The notes under the pieces: generated by a model
Seen by the model: the letters and a program-made list of their open reading frames with translations, nothing else
What the model was told of the DNA's origin: nothing
Databases searched by the model: none
Shown: piece by piece, positions 10,636 through 21,574 of the stretch
Layout: each line of letters begins with the position of its first letter
Position numbering within the stretch: position 1 is the first letter of the stretch
NCBI GenBank assembly: GCA_945859605.1
Contig: OX243812.1
Coordinates: 47,465,752-47,529,751 of the forward strand
DNA length: 64,000 nt
From: Lumbricus rubellus
Lineage: Eukaryota > Annelida > Clitellata > Crassiclitellata > Lumbricidae
Direction: 5' to 3'
Translations under genes and position numbers: made by a program

Positions 10636-11696
10636 TGTAGAGATTTTGCACTGTATGGGTGTCTGTATGTGTGTCTGCCCTGCTCTGTATCTCTGCCTGT
10701 ACCTATACCTTCAGCCTATCTACATCTTCAGCACATCTACATCTTCAGCACATCTACATCTTCAGCACATCTACATCTTCAGCACATCTACATCTTCAGC
10801 ACATCTACATCTTCAGCACATCTACATCTTCAGCACATCTACATCTTCAGCACATCTACATCTTCAGCACATCTACATCTTCAGCACATCTACATCTTCA
10901 GCACATCTACTTGCTCAGCATACCTAGCCTATAGCCTACTTCTACATCTTCAGCGCATCTAGCCTACGCCGCCTATAGCCCACATCTACATCTTCAGCGC
11001 ATCTAGCCTACGCCGCCTACAGCCCACATCTACATCTTCAGCACATCTACATCTTCAGCACATCTACATCTTCAGCACATCTACATCTTCAGCACATCTA
11101 CATCTTCAGCACACATACAGGGTATATAAGTCCGCTCGTACGCTTGCTCGGGGCAGACGAATGGCCTGGTGAAGAACGCCTAAACCGCGTAGTAGTCAGG
11201 CTAAATGATCTGGCTTGACGGACGGTAAAACGTTCGTTGAGTGATACTGTTGTAGAGGGGGTAAATCCTGATCTGTGCCTCGAGAAGAACATCGGCCTCT
11301 TCAGGTATCCCTCTACAGGACTGGGGTTCGGTGCCTGACTACCGTAACCTAGCTGACGGACAAAGCTGCTTCGACGCTCGGACTCTTGCGCTGCAGTAGT
11401 CGCTGCTACTGACATTCCGATCTGTTGTTGCTGTCTGACCTTTCACTTTCTGCTGCAACTGACTTTCCGAATCTGGGCGCTATATCAATTACTGTTCTCT
11501 GATCGTGGCGCTACATAAATCGTGCTGTGAAACTGTGATTCTTCAATAAACTGTGATTCTTCAATGAAACGTGTTCAAGCCTAGTCGGCTAATCTTTAGT
11601 CTACCGCTAAAGTGGACTCCGCGGACTGCAAGGGTACCTGACGACAGGGGTTGGTACTGGTCATCCTGGGTCTTCGCCCAGCCCCCGTTCTCCACA
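10636..11696 (+). repeat. 3' LTR of the Gypsy element
   Basis: This is the same 1061-bp sequence as 3776-4836, including the 17-bp minisatellite copy number. It is followed by the second copy of the ATAT target duplication and then by mariner sequence that continues from before the 5' LTR. Confidence 0.95.
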
Positions 11697-11885
11697 ATAT
11701 GAATATTTCAACTTCATCTCTAGAAATTTCGGATTTCAGCAAGTCTGTTATGGTGTTCGTTGCGTTTTCGATGCTTGATAGTTCTCAATTTTGGTGCCCA
11801 GTGATCCTGAATTAAATATTAACGGAATATGTTATCGCAGCGTTCTGCTGTCACAACATCTTCCACCTGTTATCAGAAATCTATA

Positions 11886-12000
11886 GCCCCAGAAGTGTGG
11901 GATGGCCTGGACCAGAGGATAATCGACGACGCTGTTGGTTAACGGTGCCAGCGCCTTCAGGCTTGGGCGCAAGCAGGAGGAGGACATTTTGAGCATCTTA
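11886..12000 (+). pseudogene. Mariner-type transposase C-terminal relic
   Basis: It translates to VWDGLDQRIIDDAVG followed by a stop and further decayed sequence. This parallels the VRDGLNQRIIDVAVA stretch of the copy at 46.8 kb and the C-terminal end of Tc1/mariner-superfamily transposases. The catalytic regions are gone. Confidence 0.7.
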
Positions 12001-12982
12001 GTTAATTAAATAGATCTACTCAAAAATACTGTTGGGGTAATATTGTTGGTTCAATTCTCTACATATCTGGAAAATTTTAGAATGATTAAGAGAATGAGGT
12101 ATTAGAGGTATAAGAAAAATATCAGGCATTAGAGATATAAGAAAAACAGGTTGACACATTTCATTGAATATAACAGAAAATTGCTTGTAAACTGAAATTT
12201 CGGCATATGAAGTTGAAAGATTCATATCTTTTTATCCACTCAACTTTATCTCATGAAATTTTTTAATCATATTCTTGGTCCAATTCTCTAAATATTTTGA
12301 AAATTTTAGCGCGATATGTTGTCAGACATTAGAGGTATAAGAAAAATATGTTGGCTTACTTTTTTTTAAATCACGGTGTAGACTGTAGAGCACCAAGTTT
12401 CTATTTTACATACATTTTTTAAAATTATCATTTGCCTGGCGCTCTCCATAGTCAATTAAGCCTATGGGTATAATGGTAAGAACAATAATGATGGCAATGA
12501 TTGTCGAGTGTGTAATGATAATGAGGGTCAGTATAAATCTTTCGCCCCCCCGCACTCATGAGTCACATGGTTCGACATCCACAGTTGGAACGTGGAGTCA
12601 TTTTGTTGAAGCGCTGAGCTGCACAAATTACCGACGATCACTAGCAATGGACAGAATATAGAGGAAATGAATAAAATTCTATAGGGTTATGTTATAGTTT
12701 TAGTCGTAACTCACGCAGAAATAAATGACCTTTATAGCTATATAGGCCTATCGCCTCGGAGAAAATACGGCTGCTATTATTCAGTTGTTCGCATAAACAA
12801 TTGATGACATAATCTGCATCAGCTTAGGGGTGGCATATATAAATAACGTAGAACGATGTGACCAGACCACACAACAGCAATATAGGCCTACAACAGACCA
12901 CATCCGAGTTTCGTGGAAATGTGCGAGTAGCCTATGTATGTGAGCATCAATGAAGACATTAATGAAGATATCAGGTGTCAAT

Positions 12983-13435
12983 GCAAGGCCGTAGTTAGGG
13001 GTTATTTTGGGTGTTTGAACACCCCCGAAATGAAAATAATGCAAGAATGAAATAATGCATTTACTAGCACATGATGTAAGGACAACAGACTTTTGTGATA
13101 CATTAGCCGTCCAGATCCCGGTTTGACAGCTCACGACTCTTCTCCAGTTGATTCCGTTGCTGGTGGGCATGCATGCGGTTGAGTAGAAAGACAGCGCCGA
13201 GCCTTTTCTACTGTGGGTCCCGCTATCTGGAATGGCCTCCCACTAAACTTGCGACTTATGCCTAGACTAAATTCACCTGCTTTTTATAAGTCGCTCAAAA
13301 CCTATTATTTTAGCTGTGGCTGGGCTGGGAGCGCCTCTGAGTAGGTTTCTTGAAGAAGCGCTATATAAATTCACGAAATGAATGAATGAATGAGTAGAGG
13401 CCCCCGAAATAAAATCCTGGCTTCGTCCTTGTGCC
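12983..13435. mobile_element. Possible small TIR element carrying a LINE 3' end
   Basis: The outer sequences CAAGGCCGTAGTTAGGGG (from about 12983) and the inverse of a right end reading CTGGCTTCGTCCTTG (to about 13432) are imperfect inverted repeats, with CCCCCGAAAT just inside on both sides. A LINE tail lies between. No clean target duplication was found. The 12381-12982 stretch before it shows no recognisable gene. Confidence 0.35.
13176..13395 (+). pseudogene. LINE 3' end (CR1/L2-like ORF2 C-terminus)
   Basis: The frame reads FSTVGPAIWNGLPLNLR and then FYKSLKTYYF. This is the usual C-terminal end of CR1/L2-type LINE reverse-transcriptase ORFs (..APxLWNSLPxxLR....FKxxLKTxLF..). It ends in a short (ATGA)n tail. 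It is a 5'-truncated copy. Confidence 0.7.
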
Positions 13436-13976
13436 AATGCCTCATAAACACGAAGCACACATTAGGGCTATTAAGTGGATAAATAACCTTTAAAAAACTT
13501 TTTCCCAGGCCAATGGGGGTTTAACCCACGAACCCCCTTGGCTACGCCACTGCTTGGATTCAAGGAAAGGAAATATTGTTTGAAATTTATTTCAAATTTT
13601 TGTCTCCATCATCTCCCAAAAATTGTTTTTTAAATGTAAACAAACGACGCCTTTACTTTGTTGCTAGGCAACGCGCATTGTGACGTTGCATGATGCTATG
13701 ACCGCTAGATAAAATAAATTGCTTATTAATTTTTGAAACCTCAGTGGCAAAGCTGTTGGCGTCACCGTAGCGTCGAACTAACATTACTGATCTAATGAAT
13801 TGATCACACGACGACAGGCATTTACATAATTAGACTAATTGCTGCCAAGTGAGTTTACTTGAATTTGAATCTCAAATAATGTAATGTTAGCTATAGGCCT
13901 AGTCTCGTAGGCCTACTCTCTGTCTAATTTCATTCCGCTCGACTGCCATAGCTCTTGTAACACTTTTTACGTTAGG

Positions 13977-14140
13977 GGTTGGGACCTATCCAGGCGCGAC
14001 AGCAACGTTAACGCATTGGATAGGACACTGGCATGGAAATCAGCGGATCCGAATTCGGGCCACGTTCTATGGACGTGCTTTTGTAGGCTGGTATTAACTC
14101 CGTGCATTGCAGGCTGTCTGGTCTGTTTGTAGCTGAGGTA
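13977..14140 (+). repeat. SINE-like copy, family 2
   Basis: It shares order and wording with 19040-19250, including TTTGTAGGCTG, TATTA and TTGCAGGCTGTCTG. It carries a degraded B-box-like GGATCCGAATTCGGGCC. I infer a diverged tRNA-derived SINE. Confidence 0.45.
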
Positions 14141-14400
14141 AACGTGTAATAGCCTATACATGTTTACCGTAGTTAAGATTTGTGCCTTTTGTGATTTGTT
14201 TCAATTGTATAACGGTACACAAGTGGTTTTTATTTTTTTTCTGAAACAAACAAACATAGCAGTGAAGTGAACATAACACTTTAACCTTATGGTTAAGAAG
14301 GGGATACCCAGAAAAGATGGACAATCCGGTTAATAGGGCCACCCATTAATCATGTAAAATATTTTTTTTAGAATAATAGCACACGACAGTGATTCTAGGG

Positions 14401-14475
14401 GTTTGACCACCGGACGATTGACCACCGGACGGTTGACCACCGGACGATTGACCACCGGACGATTGACCATCGCTT
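14401..14475 (+). repeat. Left terminal 15-mer array of the MULE
   Basis: About five tandem copies of TTGACCACCGGACGA with single-base variants. The inverted counterpart closes the element at about 18785-18845. Confidence 0.85.
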
Positions 14476-15379
14476 AAGTTTTTTATAAAACTTTACGACA
14501 CAGACTCAATGTATCACATAGTCTACTCTATTTAATATGTAGCCTAATCGAATAATAATACGAAGTGAGATGCGAAAATATACCCAAGTGACTGTAAAGC
14601 GTTATTAAAAATGTGTTAAACCACAGTCAACTAAGATATTAGATAAAATTAATGTGCAACTGCACACTGAAAATTAAAAACATCTGTTTGTTCATAAGAT
14701 GAAGCGACGAAGCTATTAGATACATGTGCAATAGGGGATCGAAAAAATTTTGTTCGTCGTATCAGTTATTAAGAGTAAGGAAAAGTTGCCTTTGCTACAC
14801 CTGAATATAACTGTGTAAAACGATTTTGGATATCAACAGCATCTTGGGGCTCCCCAAGGAGGTAGATAAATCGACTAAGCCAGAGTTGCAAAAATGAACG
14901 GTACGCTGGCAGTTTTCTACCAAATTCTTCCCATTCCTGGCATTTGGCAGCGTCCAACACTTGGAGTAATCAAGATCTATTGCAATATGTCTGTTCAACA
15001 CTTTGCCTATTCTATTTCTTATATATCTATGCTTTTATTAGGTTAATGGTGTAATAGGCACGGGCACAAACCGTCCCTCGTTCCATCTCCAATTATGTCA
15101 ATTACTATAACATTAAGATCGTGCATTCCAGGCATTGAGTGGGTTTTCTTAGTGAGTGATTTACTGATAAGTTAAATACTAAAGAGCGAGTCCAGAGACG
15201 AGGTATCAAGTGAAGGGGAGAATAGATGAGGATAGGTTAGTTTATGTTTGAGGTTGCTTTGTTTAGAATAAGCATTTAGGACCCGTAAGTGTGAGAATCG
15301 TGTGCTACTGGAGATGATGCCCTTCCATTACTTGGTCAGGTGTGTAGGAATGGTACAAAAGGGTATAACCAGTGGGAAA

Positions 15380-16400
15380 CCTCTTTGTTATTGCTAATGC
15401 ATTCAAACCCCGAGGAATATTTACCTATATGGTTCTCTTGGGAATGCCAGATATCATGTTTCAACTTACGTAGGAATCTACGGTTGTATCCCCGCGTAGG
15501 CTACTTAGGGATCGGGTATTGCATGCCATGTCAAAATCACTTTGAAAGGAACAGATACACTTGAATCTAATTATTTGGGATTTAAAGACGCCATTGAATG
15601 TGTGTCTAGGGTGGAAGGATGAGATGTGAACAAGCTGTTGTGTATCGGTAGCCTTGAAGAAGATCTTGGTTTGTAAGTTAGTGGTGTTGTCCGTTTTATA
15701 CTTCCGTCATGTCCAGAAAGTTAATTTCAGAGGAGTTGTAATTAAGGGAAATTTTTTTCAGGTATCACGGAGTTTTAAAAGGATTCATACTCGAGAATAT
15801 CCAAAGGAGGTCCAGGCCAAATCAGGAAAATGTCATCAAGAAATCTGAAAAAGAGCTTAGGATGTATCTTAAAATTATTCATAGCTCCATCATCCAGTTC
15901 TTCCAAATATAAATCGGCACACCCCCGTGAGAACGGCTTTCCCATGGCTATGCCAAGGATCTGGAGGAAGACAATTTTCCCAAAGTAAAAATCGTTATTC
16001 TTTAGGGTTAATTCAAGGAGGGTAAGGATTTCCCTGACGGGTCGGTTAGGGTATTTAAGAAATGCATCCTCGACCACTTTAAGTGTCCGGCCAATACTCA
16101 TGTTGATGAAGAGAGAAACAACATCCCCAGTAACCAGGATATCATCTTCATTTATGGTGATAGCCTATTACGAATTTTTCTATATGAAGTCATGAGTTTC
16201 TGATGTAGGAAGGGTATTTACGGGCTAAGGGGACTATAAAATAATTAATATACTCACTAACCCTGCGGGTCCCCACATCAGAAATAATTGGCCTACCCTC
16301 CGGCATGTCGATCTGTGGCCATTTCTCACGGGCTTTGTGTATCTTAGAGAGAAGGTTGAAGGACCTATCCTTATCAATAGATGAGGGTGCCCCAAGACGG
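15380..16400 (-). pseudogene. Penelope-like element reverse transcriptase, decayed
   Basis: The minus strand reads, N to C: a fingers region with LLSKIHKAREKWPQ and GRPIISDVG, then VPLARKYPSYI; motif A as LVTGDVVSLFINM; LGIAMGKPFSRGCADLYLEEL; the catalytic FFRFLDDIFLIW; and a thumb region with IFFKATDTQQLVH and SSFHPRHTFNG. These wordings are typical of Penelope-like element RTs. Several stops and frameshifts break it, and no GIY-YIG endonuclease is visible. It lies inside the MULE, so it most likely inserted there and was truncated. Confidence 0.85.
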
Positions 16401-17439
16401 GACGGTGCAAAAGATGAGACGATTCAGTTTTCTCGCAGTCGTTTTGCGCGTTTATTTCTTTTTAGCACTCAATGCATCGACGATTACCTTGTCTATGTAT
16501 GCACAAGTTTCAGTTTCTAGGCTAACCATATCCGACTTGCAGATAAGCATTTTTCATTTTGTGCTACTAAGCTTACGATTTTTCGATTTTAAAAAATCGC
16601 ACAAAGTCATCACTTTACGTAGACATTTCGAAACGTGTTTGGTGGCTAAACACAGTAAACTATGTTACCTAACGCATGTATTTTGAGATGGGCGATAATA
16701 CGTCGTGGTTACATTAAAAATTTATGTGTTCACACATCACGCATAGAGTGCACAAGATGAGACATGCTTTGTGTGCAAAAGGATTAGTTTAACGGATGGA
16801 AGAAGTTGCAAATATGTATTGTCATCAGCAAAGGTGATTTGGAGCAAATACTGTGAATCTTGGGGCACCCTCCCCTACTATTCGCTGACAAATAGTTCAT
16901 ATGTTTAAGGGTAATGAAGGCCTTATCATAAGTTTTCTCACAATGTCATTGATAGGGCAAAATCGAGAGATGGCTTTATCAGTTTCCGGTTAGAATCCCG
17001 ATTGGTAATGCCAACCTTTAACACAAACTTCAAAATCTTCGGGAAGCCCCAAGGTGTTCCACAATAATTACCAAATAATTACTGTGTGCTTCTTATACCA
17101 ATTGGCAACTTTCCCTCACTCTTAATAGTACTTGCCGAAGAAAAACAATTTCCCATGGGGAATCGATCCACCCTAATGTGCAACTGTACACTCATAATTA
17201 AAAACATCTGTTTGTCCATAAGATGAAGCGACTACAAACATTGAAACCAGAGTTAACTGTAATATAATATAGGCTATAGCACGCAGGAAAGTAAGAACAT
17301 CTGTTTGACCATAAGATGAAACGGCTCTCACGACTCTGTCTCGAAGATGACGGTATTTCTTCACCGTTGGTTGTTAAACGCCGGTTACGCGATCATACGC
17401 TGCACGTGTTTTATTCCTCACTAGACAGCACAGTGCAGC

Positions 17440-18073
17440 GGGGTTGACACCTTGCACAAACTGAAAGTGTTTGGTATATAGTTGAAGAAGAGCAAGAGAA
17501 CGACTTTAAAGGTTCCGTCTGCTAACCATACGGGCGATCTCGCCATCCCGTCCATGAGCGTAGTGCAGCCGAATATTATCAACCGATCGTCTCCTGGTCC
17601 AGAGTCGTACTGAACGAAGTCAGCAAATCATTCTGGCATGACAAAGGTACAATCGAGGGGAATGGGAGGCATTGCATCTTCCCCGACGTCTGAGTTTCGC
17701 TGCCGATGACGACGAAGAGCGCGAGAAAGTGTGGTCTTTTTAGAAAGTGCCATGAGGACATTATCAGCAAGTTGACAGGGAACTGCTGCTTGTGTAACAC
17801 TTGGTGTCGCGAGGGTTTCTGTCTGACGACTTTCATGTCTCCGACAGCTTTTCGTGCGAGCGCTACTGAATTGTTGCCATCATGAGTGTGCTGTGGAGAT
17901 ATGCTACAGGTACCTTCGATCAGCGTCGCTTTGCACTGCAATGTACGGTTTTTGCAACATCGCCAAACTATGCGTTCATTTTTCAGAACCTTATGATACC
18001 AAAATTCAAATCCTCTAAAAACCATACTTCTCTTTCCGCGTTTAGATACACCATACACTCCTGTTTGTTCCAT
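17440..18073 (-). pseudogene. FLYWCH zinc finger plus MULE transposase N-terminal part
   Basis: The frame from 18073 holds a FLYWCH-type zinc-binding domain: FRGFEFWYHKV, then VWRCCKN, CKATL and HTHDG supply the W, C and H positions. A frameshift follows. The next frame continues LADNVLMALSKKTTLSRALRRHR and then MPPIPLDCTFVMPE, and reaches ADGTFKVV, matching the first catalytic Asp region of MULE transposases (..FADGTFKVxPxLFFQ..). An in-frame stop and a second frameshift follow. FLYWCH plus MULE domains together are a known transposase architecture. It gives the host element its class. Confidence 0.8.
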
Positions 18074-18219
18074 GTCGACACACTAATGTCCCGGAAAGTA
18101 GTTTAACGACCGTGTATGACCAAAGCGCCTTTACAGTCGGAGGCAAAGTACAACCTTTCACTCCACGTTTATATTGCGACCGAGTCACCGGCAGTAAAGA
18201 TCCGAGAAATTAATCTCTG

Positions 18220-18297
18220 ATAAACCGACCGACCGGGAATCGAACCCGGGCCGCTGGCGTGGCGAGCGGGCTACAACCCACTCGGCAACGCAGGATC
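18220..18297 (-). repeat. tRNA-derived SINE head
   Basis: The minus strand has an A-box-like TTGCCGAGTGGG and a perfect B-box GGGTTCGATTCCCGG with a pairing T-arm. The acceptor and anticodon stems do not close properly, so I call it a SINE head or tRNA pseudogene, not a working tRNA gene. Confidence 0.5.
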
Positions 18298-18440
18298 TTC
18301 AACACACTAATGTCCATCATCATCATATACCGTTTATTAAAGAGGTTTCATTACTAAGATGATCGCCTCAATCATGCACTCTGACAGCACTAATGTCGTT
18401 TTACAAAGCTCTTTATATAGGCTACAACAGCCAGGACTTA

Positions 18441-18750
18441 ATAACTGCGATGTGCTATTTCATGTATAGACTTTGCACACAGGTCTAATAAGATTCAACA
18501 GAAGCCGACGATTTTTATACGGTAAATACGAAATTTCACTTTCAAGCTTAGATAAATGCTACACCGATTTGCTTTTAAACTCTGATGGACTACGCTGGAC
18601 CTTTGATGGTAAAGAACAAAAGAGGTTTATTTGGAATGCGTACTTAATAACTGCGAGGTGCTATTTCATGTATAGGCTGTGCACATAATAAGAATTAAAA
18701 GAAGCCGACGATGTTTATCTTTACTAGCGGTAAATACTTCATTTTCTTTC
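18441..18750 (+). repeat. Pair of roughly 100-bp direct repeats
   Basis: Copies at about 18441-18545 and 18649-18750 share ATAACTGCGAxGTGCTATTT, CATGTATAG and AAGCCGACGAT. They lie just inside the right MULE terminus. Confidence 0.7.
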
Positions 18751-19039
18751 ATCATTAGTTACTAAATTTAAGTCACCGCTAGGCCGGTGATCAATCGTCC
18801 GGTGGTCAATCGTCCGATAGTCAACCGTCCGGAGGTCAATAGTCCGCGCACCCACGACAGTACATTGCTCTACCACAGACCCGATAAAAAATAGCGACGG
18901 AATTCAATAATTACTGTACAGGTAGGCTTTGCCCATTCATTGGCTAAAAGTATTTCAAGTTCCAACTCTACCTTTGAACAATATATGATCCTTTCAAAAG
19001 TAGATTGCTTTGGACTCGCTGAAGTAACGAAAGAGGAAG

Positions 19040-19250
19040 CCCGGTATAATGATTAACACGCTGGCCAAGAGTGCGAAGGGTAGCAGGTTCGAGCCCCCGT
19101 TGGGCGGATTTGATTTGTAGGCTGCTATTAGCGCCATTGTAATTGCAAAGCTGTCTGCTCAGTTGGTAGTTAAGTTTAATTAAGATTAGGCCTACTGCAT
19201 AACTTGTAAATGTAAAGTGCAGTGCGTCTTGCATGCGTTTCAATAAAGAA
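19040..19250 (+). repeat. SINE-like copy, family 2
   Basis: It contains a B-box-like GGTTCGAGCCC and the family core TTTGTAGGCTGCTATTAGC. It ends in an A-rich tail (TCAATAAAGAAAAGATATT). The paired copy is at 13977-14140. A further degenerate array of TTGTCTGTGAACxxGTTGTC units at about 19810-19870 lies to the right. Apart from these, 18862-20015 shows no gene. Confidence 0.5.
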
Positions 19251-20015
19251 AAGATATTATCAGGCTATTATTATTAACTGTTGTAACTAAGCAATACGGT
19301 AGGCCTAATTGTCGCTTAAATCACCGCCACAGGTTTCGTCTGTCTACCTTGTCGGCTAGTTCACCTCCACAGTTTGGCGTATAAGCTTATTTACGCACTG
19401 GTTTTTAGTGACGGGATGTAATGTCGATAGCGTTGTTTTATTTTTAATCAATCCAACTATCCAACTTCTAGTTTGACGATAATCTTTTCATCGATCCAGC
19501 TTCTGTTTAGGCAAGAATTTGTTTCATAAATCCCGCTCTATTTCGTCAGGAAATATTTTCATCAATTTAACTTCTATTTAATGTAACATTAGGCTATTGT
19601 TCATCAATCCAGCGTCAATTTAAGCAAGAATGACTGCACAAAGTCTATCCATAACCGACCCTCACGGCGCATAGCCTGAGCCCTAACCAACCTTCATGAG
19701 GAACTAAAAATATTGCAATTTTTGTCGTGAACCATTTGTAGGTGACCTATTTATCGTAAACTAGTGGTCGGCACATATATTATATTACTGATATAATATA
19801 TGTGTGGTCGGTGAAGGAATTGTCTGTGAACCGGTTGTCGTTCAACCAGTTGTCTGTGAACTAGTTGTCGTGACACACTTTCGTCTCTGCTGTATTCTAC
19901 GCTGGTCTGCCCGTTGAAATCTACTTTTGCATTACTCAATGCTCAGCTAACAAAGCTGAAATAATGAAATATCAGATTCGCTTTTTAGGTTTAGTTATGA
20001 CAAAGATTGCTGTCA

Positions 20016-20345
20016 ATTAAATTTTAAAACTCAACGGGGTCTTGCCCCGAAATATCTAGCAAATGAAATTCACCGACCTCTTTCAGCCTCCTCAAATCGC
20101 CCACTCCGCTCTTCAAATAGATTTGATCTTTTAGTTCCTCCTACTAGAACGACTATGGCTTAGTCCAGATCCTTTGCATCAATTGGCCCCTCTCTTTGGA
20201 ATACTCTGTCTCCATCTACTCGGTCTCAACTTCTAACTGGTAATCCCTCCAGCTAATTTTCTTTCCTCAAAACTTATTTCTTCTTTCGTGGGAGCGCCTT
20301 TGAACGGTTCACCCTAGTAGAGGCGCTTTATAAATGTTTTAGTAC
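20016..20345 (+). pseudogene. LINE 3' end (CR1/L2-like ORF2 C-terminus)
   Basis: The frame reads RGLAPKYLANEIHRPL, then SSNRFDLLVPPTRTTMA, a stop, SFASIGPSLWNTLSPSTR, and after another stop FSFLKTYFFFRGSAF. This is a classic LINE RT C-terminus with two in-frame stops. The copy ends in ACGAT-type tandem pentamers (about 20345-20358), as in CR1/L2-like LINEs. It abuts the GT15 exon, about 85 bp before its splice acceptor. Confidence 0.8.
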
Positions 20346-20425
20346 GATACGATACGATATTGCTATTTTCAAACAGGACACAGTGTCTTCTGAAGCACAC
20401 CGACATCGGTATATTCTCTTGTGAT

Positions 20426-20440
20426 TTTTTTCTATTTCAG
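20426..20440 (+). other. 3' splice acceptor before the GT15 coding exon
   Basis: A T-rich tract ending in CAG (TTTTTTCTATTTCAG) lies 3 bp before the ATG at 20444. It indicates that an upstream non-coding exon is spliced to this coding exon, and is the reason to reject the earlier in-frame ATG at 20360. Confidence 0.75.
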
Positions 20441-20443
20441 AAG

Positions 20444-21508
20444 ATGTTGAAAAAACTACTTTCCCTCCGACTTGCATATTTATTCTCTAGTGTGTGTTTC
20501 TCTGTCATCTTTATCTCAACGTGGTATCACTGGGAGCAGGCAGACAGATCTGCTAGTTCAGAATTAATCGCATCAACTGAACAGTCATGTCAAAATAGGT
20601 CGCGAGACAGAGGAAACGAAACCGAAGCCCGAAGATGCGCTTGGAGGCATTTGCCGGATTTACGACACTGTGATTGTGAATGCCGGCTGCTGCAATGCCA
20701 GTTGCTGCGTTGGCCAAAGGACAAGCCGAAGGCATTCATCTATCTACTCGTAAAATCTCTGAAGACCTCCAGAGAACTTTTGCAGACTTTGGATAAACAT
20801 TTCAATAACGCCTTCCGCTATCCAGTTGTAATATTTCATGATAAAGACGAAGTCGCTGACAGTAATCGCAGCAGTTTGAGGAATTTATCCAAGTCAGAAG
20901 TGTACTTTCAAACTGTTGACTTTTCGATTCCTGACTTCCTTCCATCCAATCTCACACAGCGTTCTTGCAACTTTCGTCTAGGGTACCGACACATGTGTCG
21001 CTTCCATGCAAAACTTTTCTACGAACAGTTCATCATTCGTGGCTTTGAATATGCCTGGCGACTTGACGATGATTCAAAAATACTGCAGCCCATTGAATAT
21101 GATGTATTCCATTATATGCAGGCGAACAATTTTCAATATGGATACGCAATAGTTACTAATGATTCTCCAAGGTGTACAGTGGATTTGTGGGAAAGTGCTT
21201 CCATTTATATTAGAAGAAACCTGATAAACGCGACTTTCTTTGAAAATTGGAAGAAGAACGACGTTTATTATAACAACTTTGAGATATCACGATTGGCGCT
21301 GTGGCTTTCTGAGGATTATAAGAAATTCATCGATTACATTGATAGACTGGGTGGAATTTATTATTATCGCTGGGGAGATGCCCCTATAAAAACCATTGCA
21401 GTATCGATGTTTGTACCTAGGAACCAAACACATTTTTTCAAAGACATCCGCTATTCTCACCAAGAGTATAAAGCAAGTGAATATCAAATATCCTATTACA
21501 AACGCTAA
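20444..21508 (+). CDS. GT15-family (KRE2/MNT1-like) mannosyltransferase
   Basis: This 354-aa protein is uninterrupted. Residues 1-8 are a short basic cytosolic tail (MLKKLLSLR), residues about 9-28 are a single membrane anchor, and the rest is a Golgi-lumenal-type catalytic domain, giving a type II topology. Family-defining stretches include YRHMCRFHAKLFYEQ, AWRLDDDSKILQPIEYDVF, the NFEI segment that in yeast Kre2/Mnt1 carries a catalytic-site glutamate, GGIYYYRWGDAPIKTIAV, and HFFKDIRYSHQEY. GT15 enzymes transfer mannose from GDP-mannose, mainly alpha-1,2 onto O- and N-linked glycans in fungi. The substrate in an animal is unknown to me. The stem has a cysteine cluster (CDCECRLLQC) not typical of the yeast proteins. 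The whole coding region is one exon with a splice acceptor before the ATG. A hAT-type MITE lies 66 bp after the stop. Confidence 0.9.
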   Translation: MLKKLLSLRLAYLFSSVCFSVIFISTWYHWEQADRSASSELIASTEQSCQNRSRDRGNETEARRCAWRHLPDLRHCDCECRLLQCQLLRWPKDKPKAFIYLLVKSLKTSRELLQTLDKHFNNAFRYPVVIFHDKDEVADSNRSSLRNLSKSEVYFQTVDFSIPDFLPSNLTQRSCNFRLGYRHMCRFHAKLFYEQFIIRGFEYAWRLDDDSKILQPIEYDVFHYMQANNFQYGYAIVTNDSPRCTVDLWESASIYIRRNLINATFFENWKKNDVYYNNFEISRLALWLSEDYKKFIDYIDRLGGIYYYRWGDAPIKTIAVSMFVPRNQTHFFKDIRYSHQEYKASEYQISYYKR

Positions 21509-21574
21509 GACACTCGTCAAGACCTGGACACTTCTTAAGCATATACGAGACTAGTGATGGCCGTTCGTTTAGCT

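Larger units (their letters stand above)
3776..11696 (+). mobile_element. Young full-length Ty3/Gypsy LTR retrotransposon
   Basis: This 7921-bp element has two 1061-bp direct LTRs at a constant 6860-bp offset. I read them as identical with no indels. They start TGTAGAG and end CTCCACA. The 4-bp target duplication ATAT is at 3772-3775 and 11697-11700. A primer site follows the 5' LTR, a purine-rich tract precedes the 3' LTR, and one long Gag-Pol frame lies between. Identical LTRs plus an open polyprotein point to a recent and possibly still active insertion. No env-like gene is seen. It interrupts an older mariner-type element. Confidence 0.95.
3418..12378. mobile_element. Tc1/mariner-type element, split by the Gypsy insertion
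   Basis: The ends are inverted CACCGTGATTC and its complement, flanked by TA (3416-3417 and 12379-12380), as expected for the IS630/Tc1/mariner superfamily. Long subterminal inverted repeats follow (..AGTAAGCCAAA.., ..GGACCAAGAATATGATTCC..). A decayed transposase C-terminus lies at about 11886-12000. The Ty3/Gypsy element at 3776-11696 interrupts it. Without that insertion the element is about 1.04 kb, matching the second copy at 46323-47318. It is dead on sequence grounds. Confidence 0.85.
14391..18852. mobile_element. Mutator-like (MULE) element with FLYWCH transposase relic
   Basis: This 4462-bp element is flanked by a perfect 9-bp direct repeat CACGACAGT (14382-14390 and 18853-18861), the size expected for MULEs. 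The termini are inverted relative to each other. Each is an array of about four to five 15-bp units (TTGACCACCGGACGA-like) at 14401-14475 and, inverted, at about 18785-18845. Inside are a broken FLYWCH/MULE transposase, a Penelope-like RT relic, and internal direct repeats (GTGCAACTGxACACT..AACATCTGTTTG at about 14650 and 17175, and a weaker copy at about 17290). The transposase and TSD size support the class. The element cannot be autonomous as it stands. Confidence 0.8.

Noticed and set aside
18220..18297. Functional tRNA gene
   Set aside because: A- and B-boxes are present but the acceptor and anticodon stems do not close. A SINE head is more likely.
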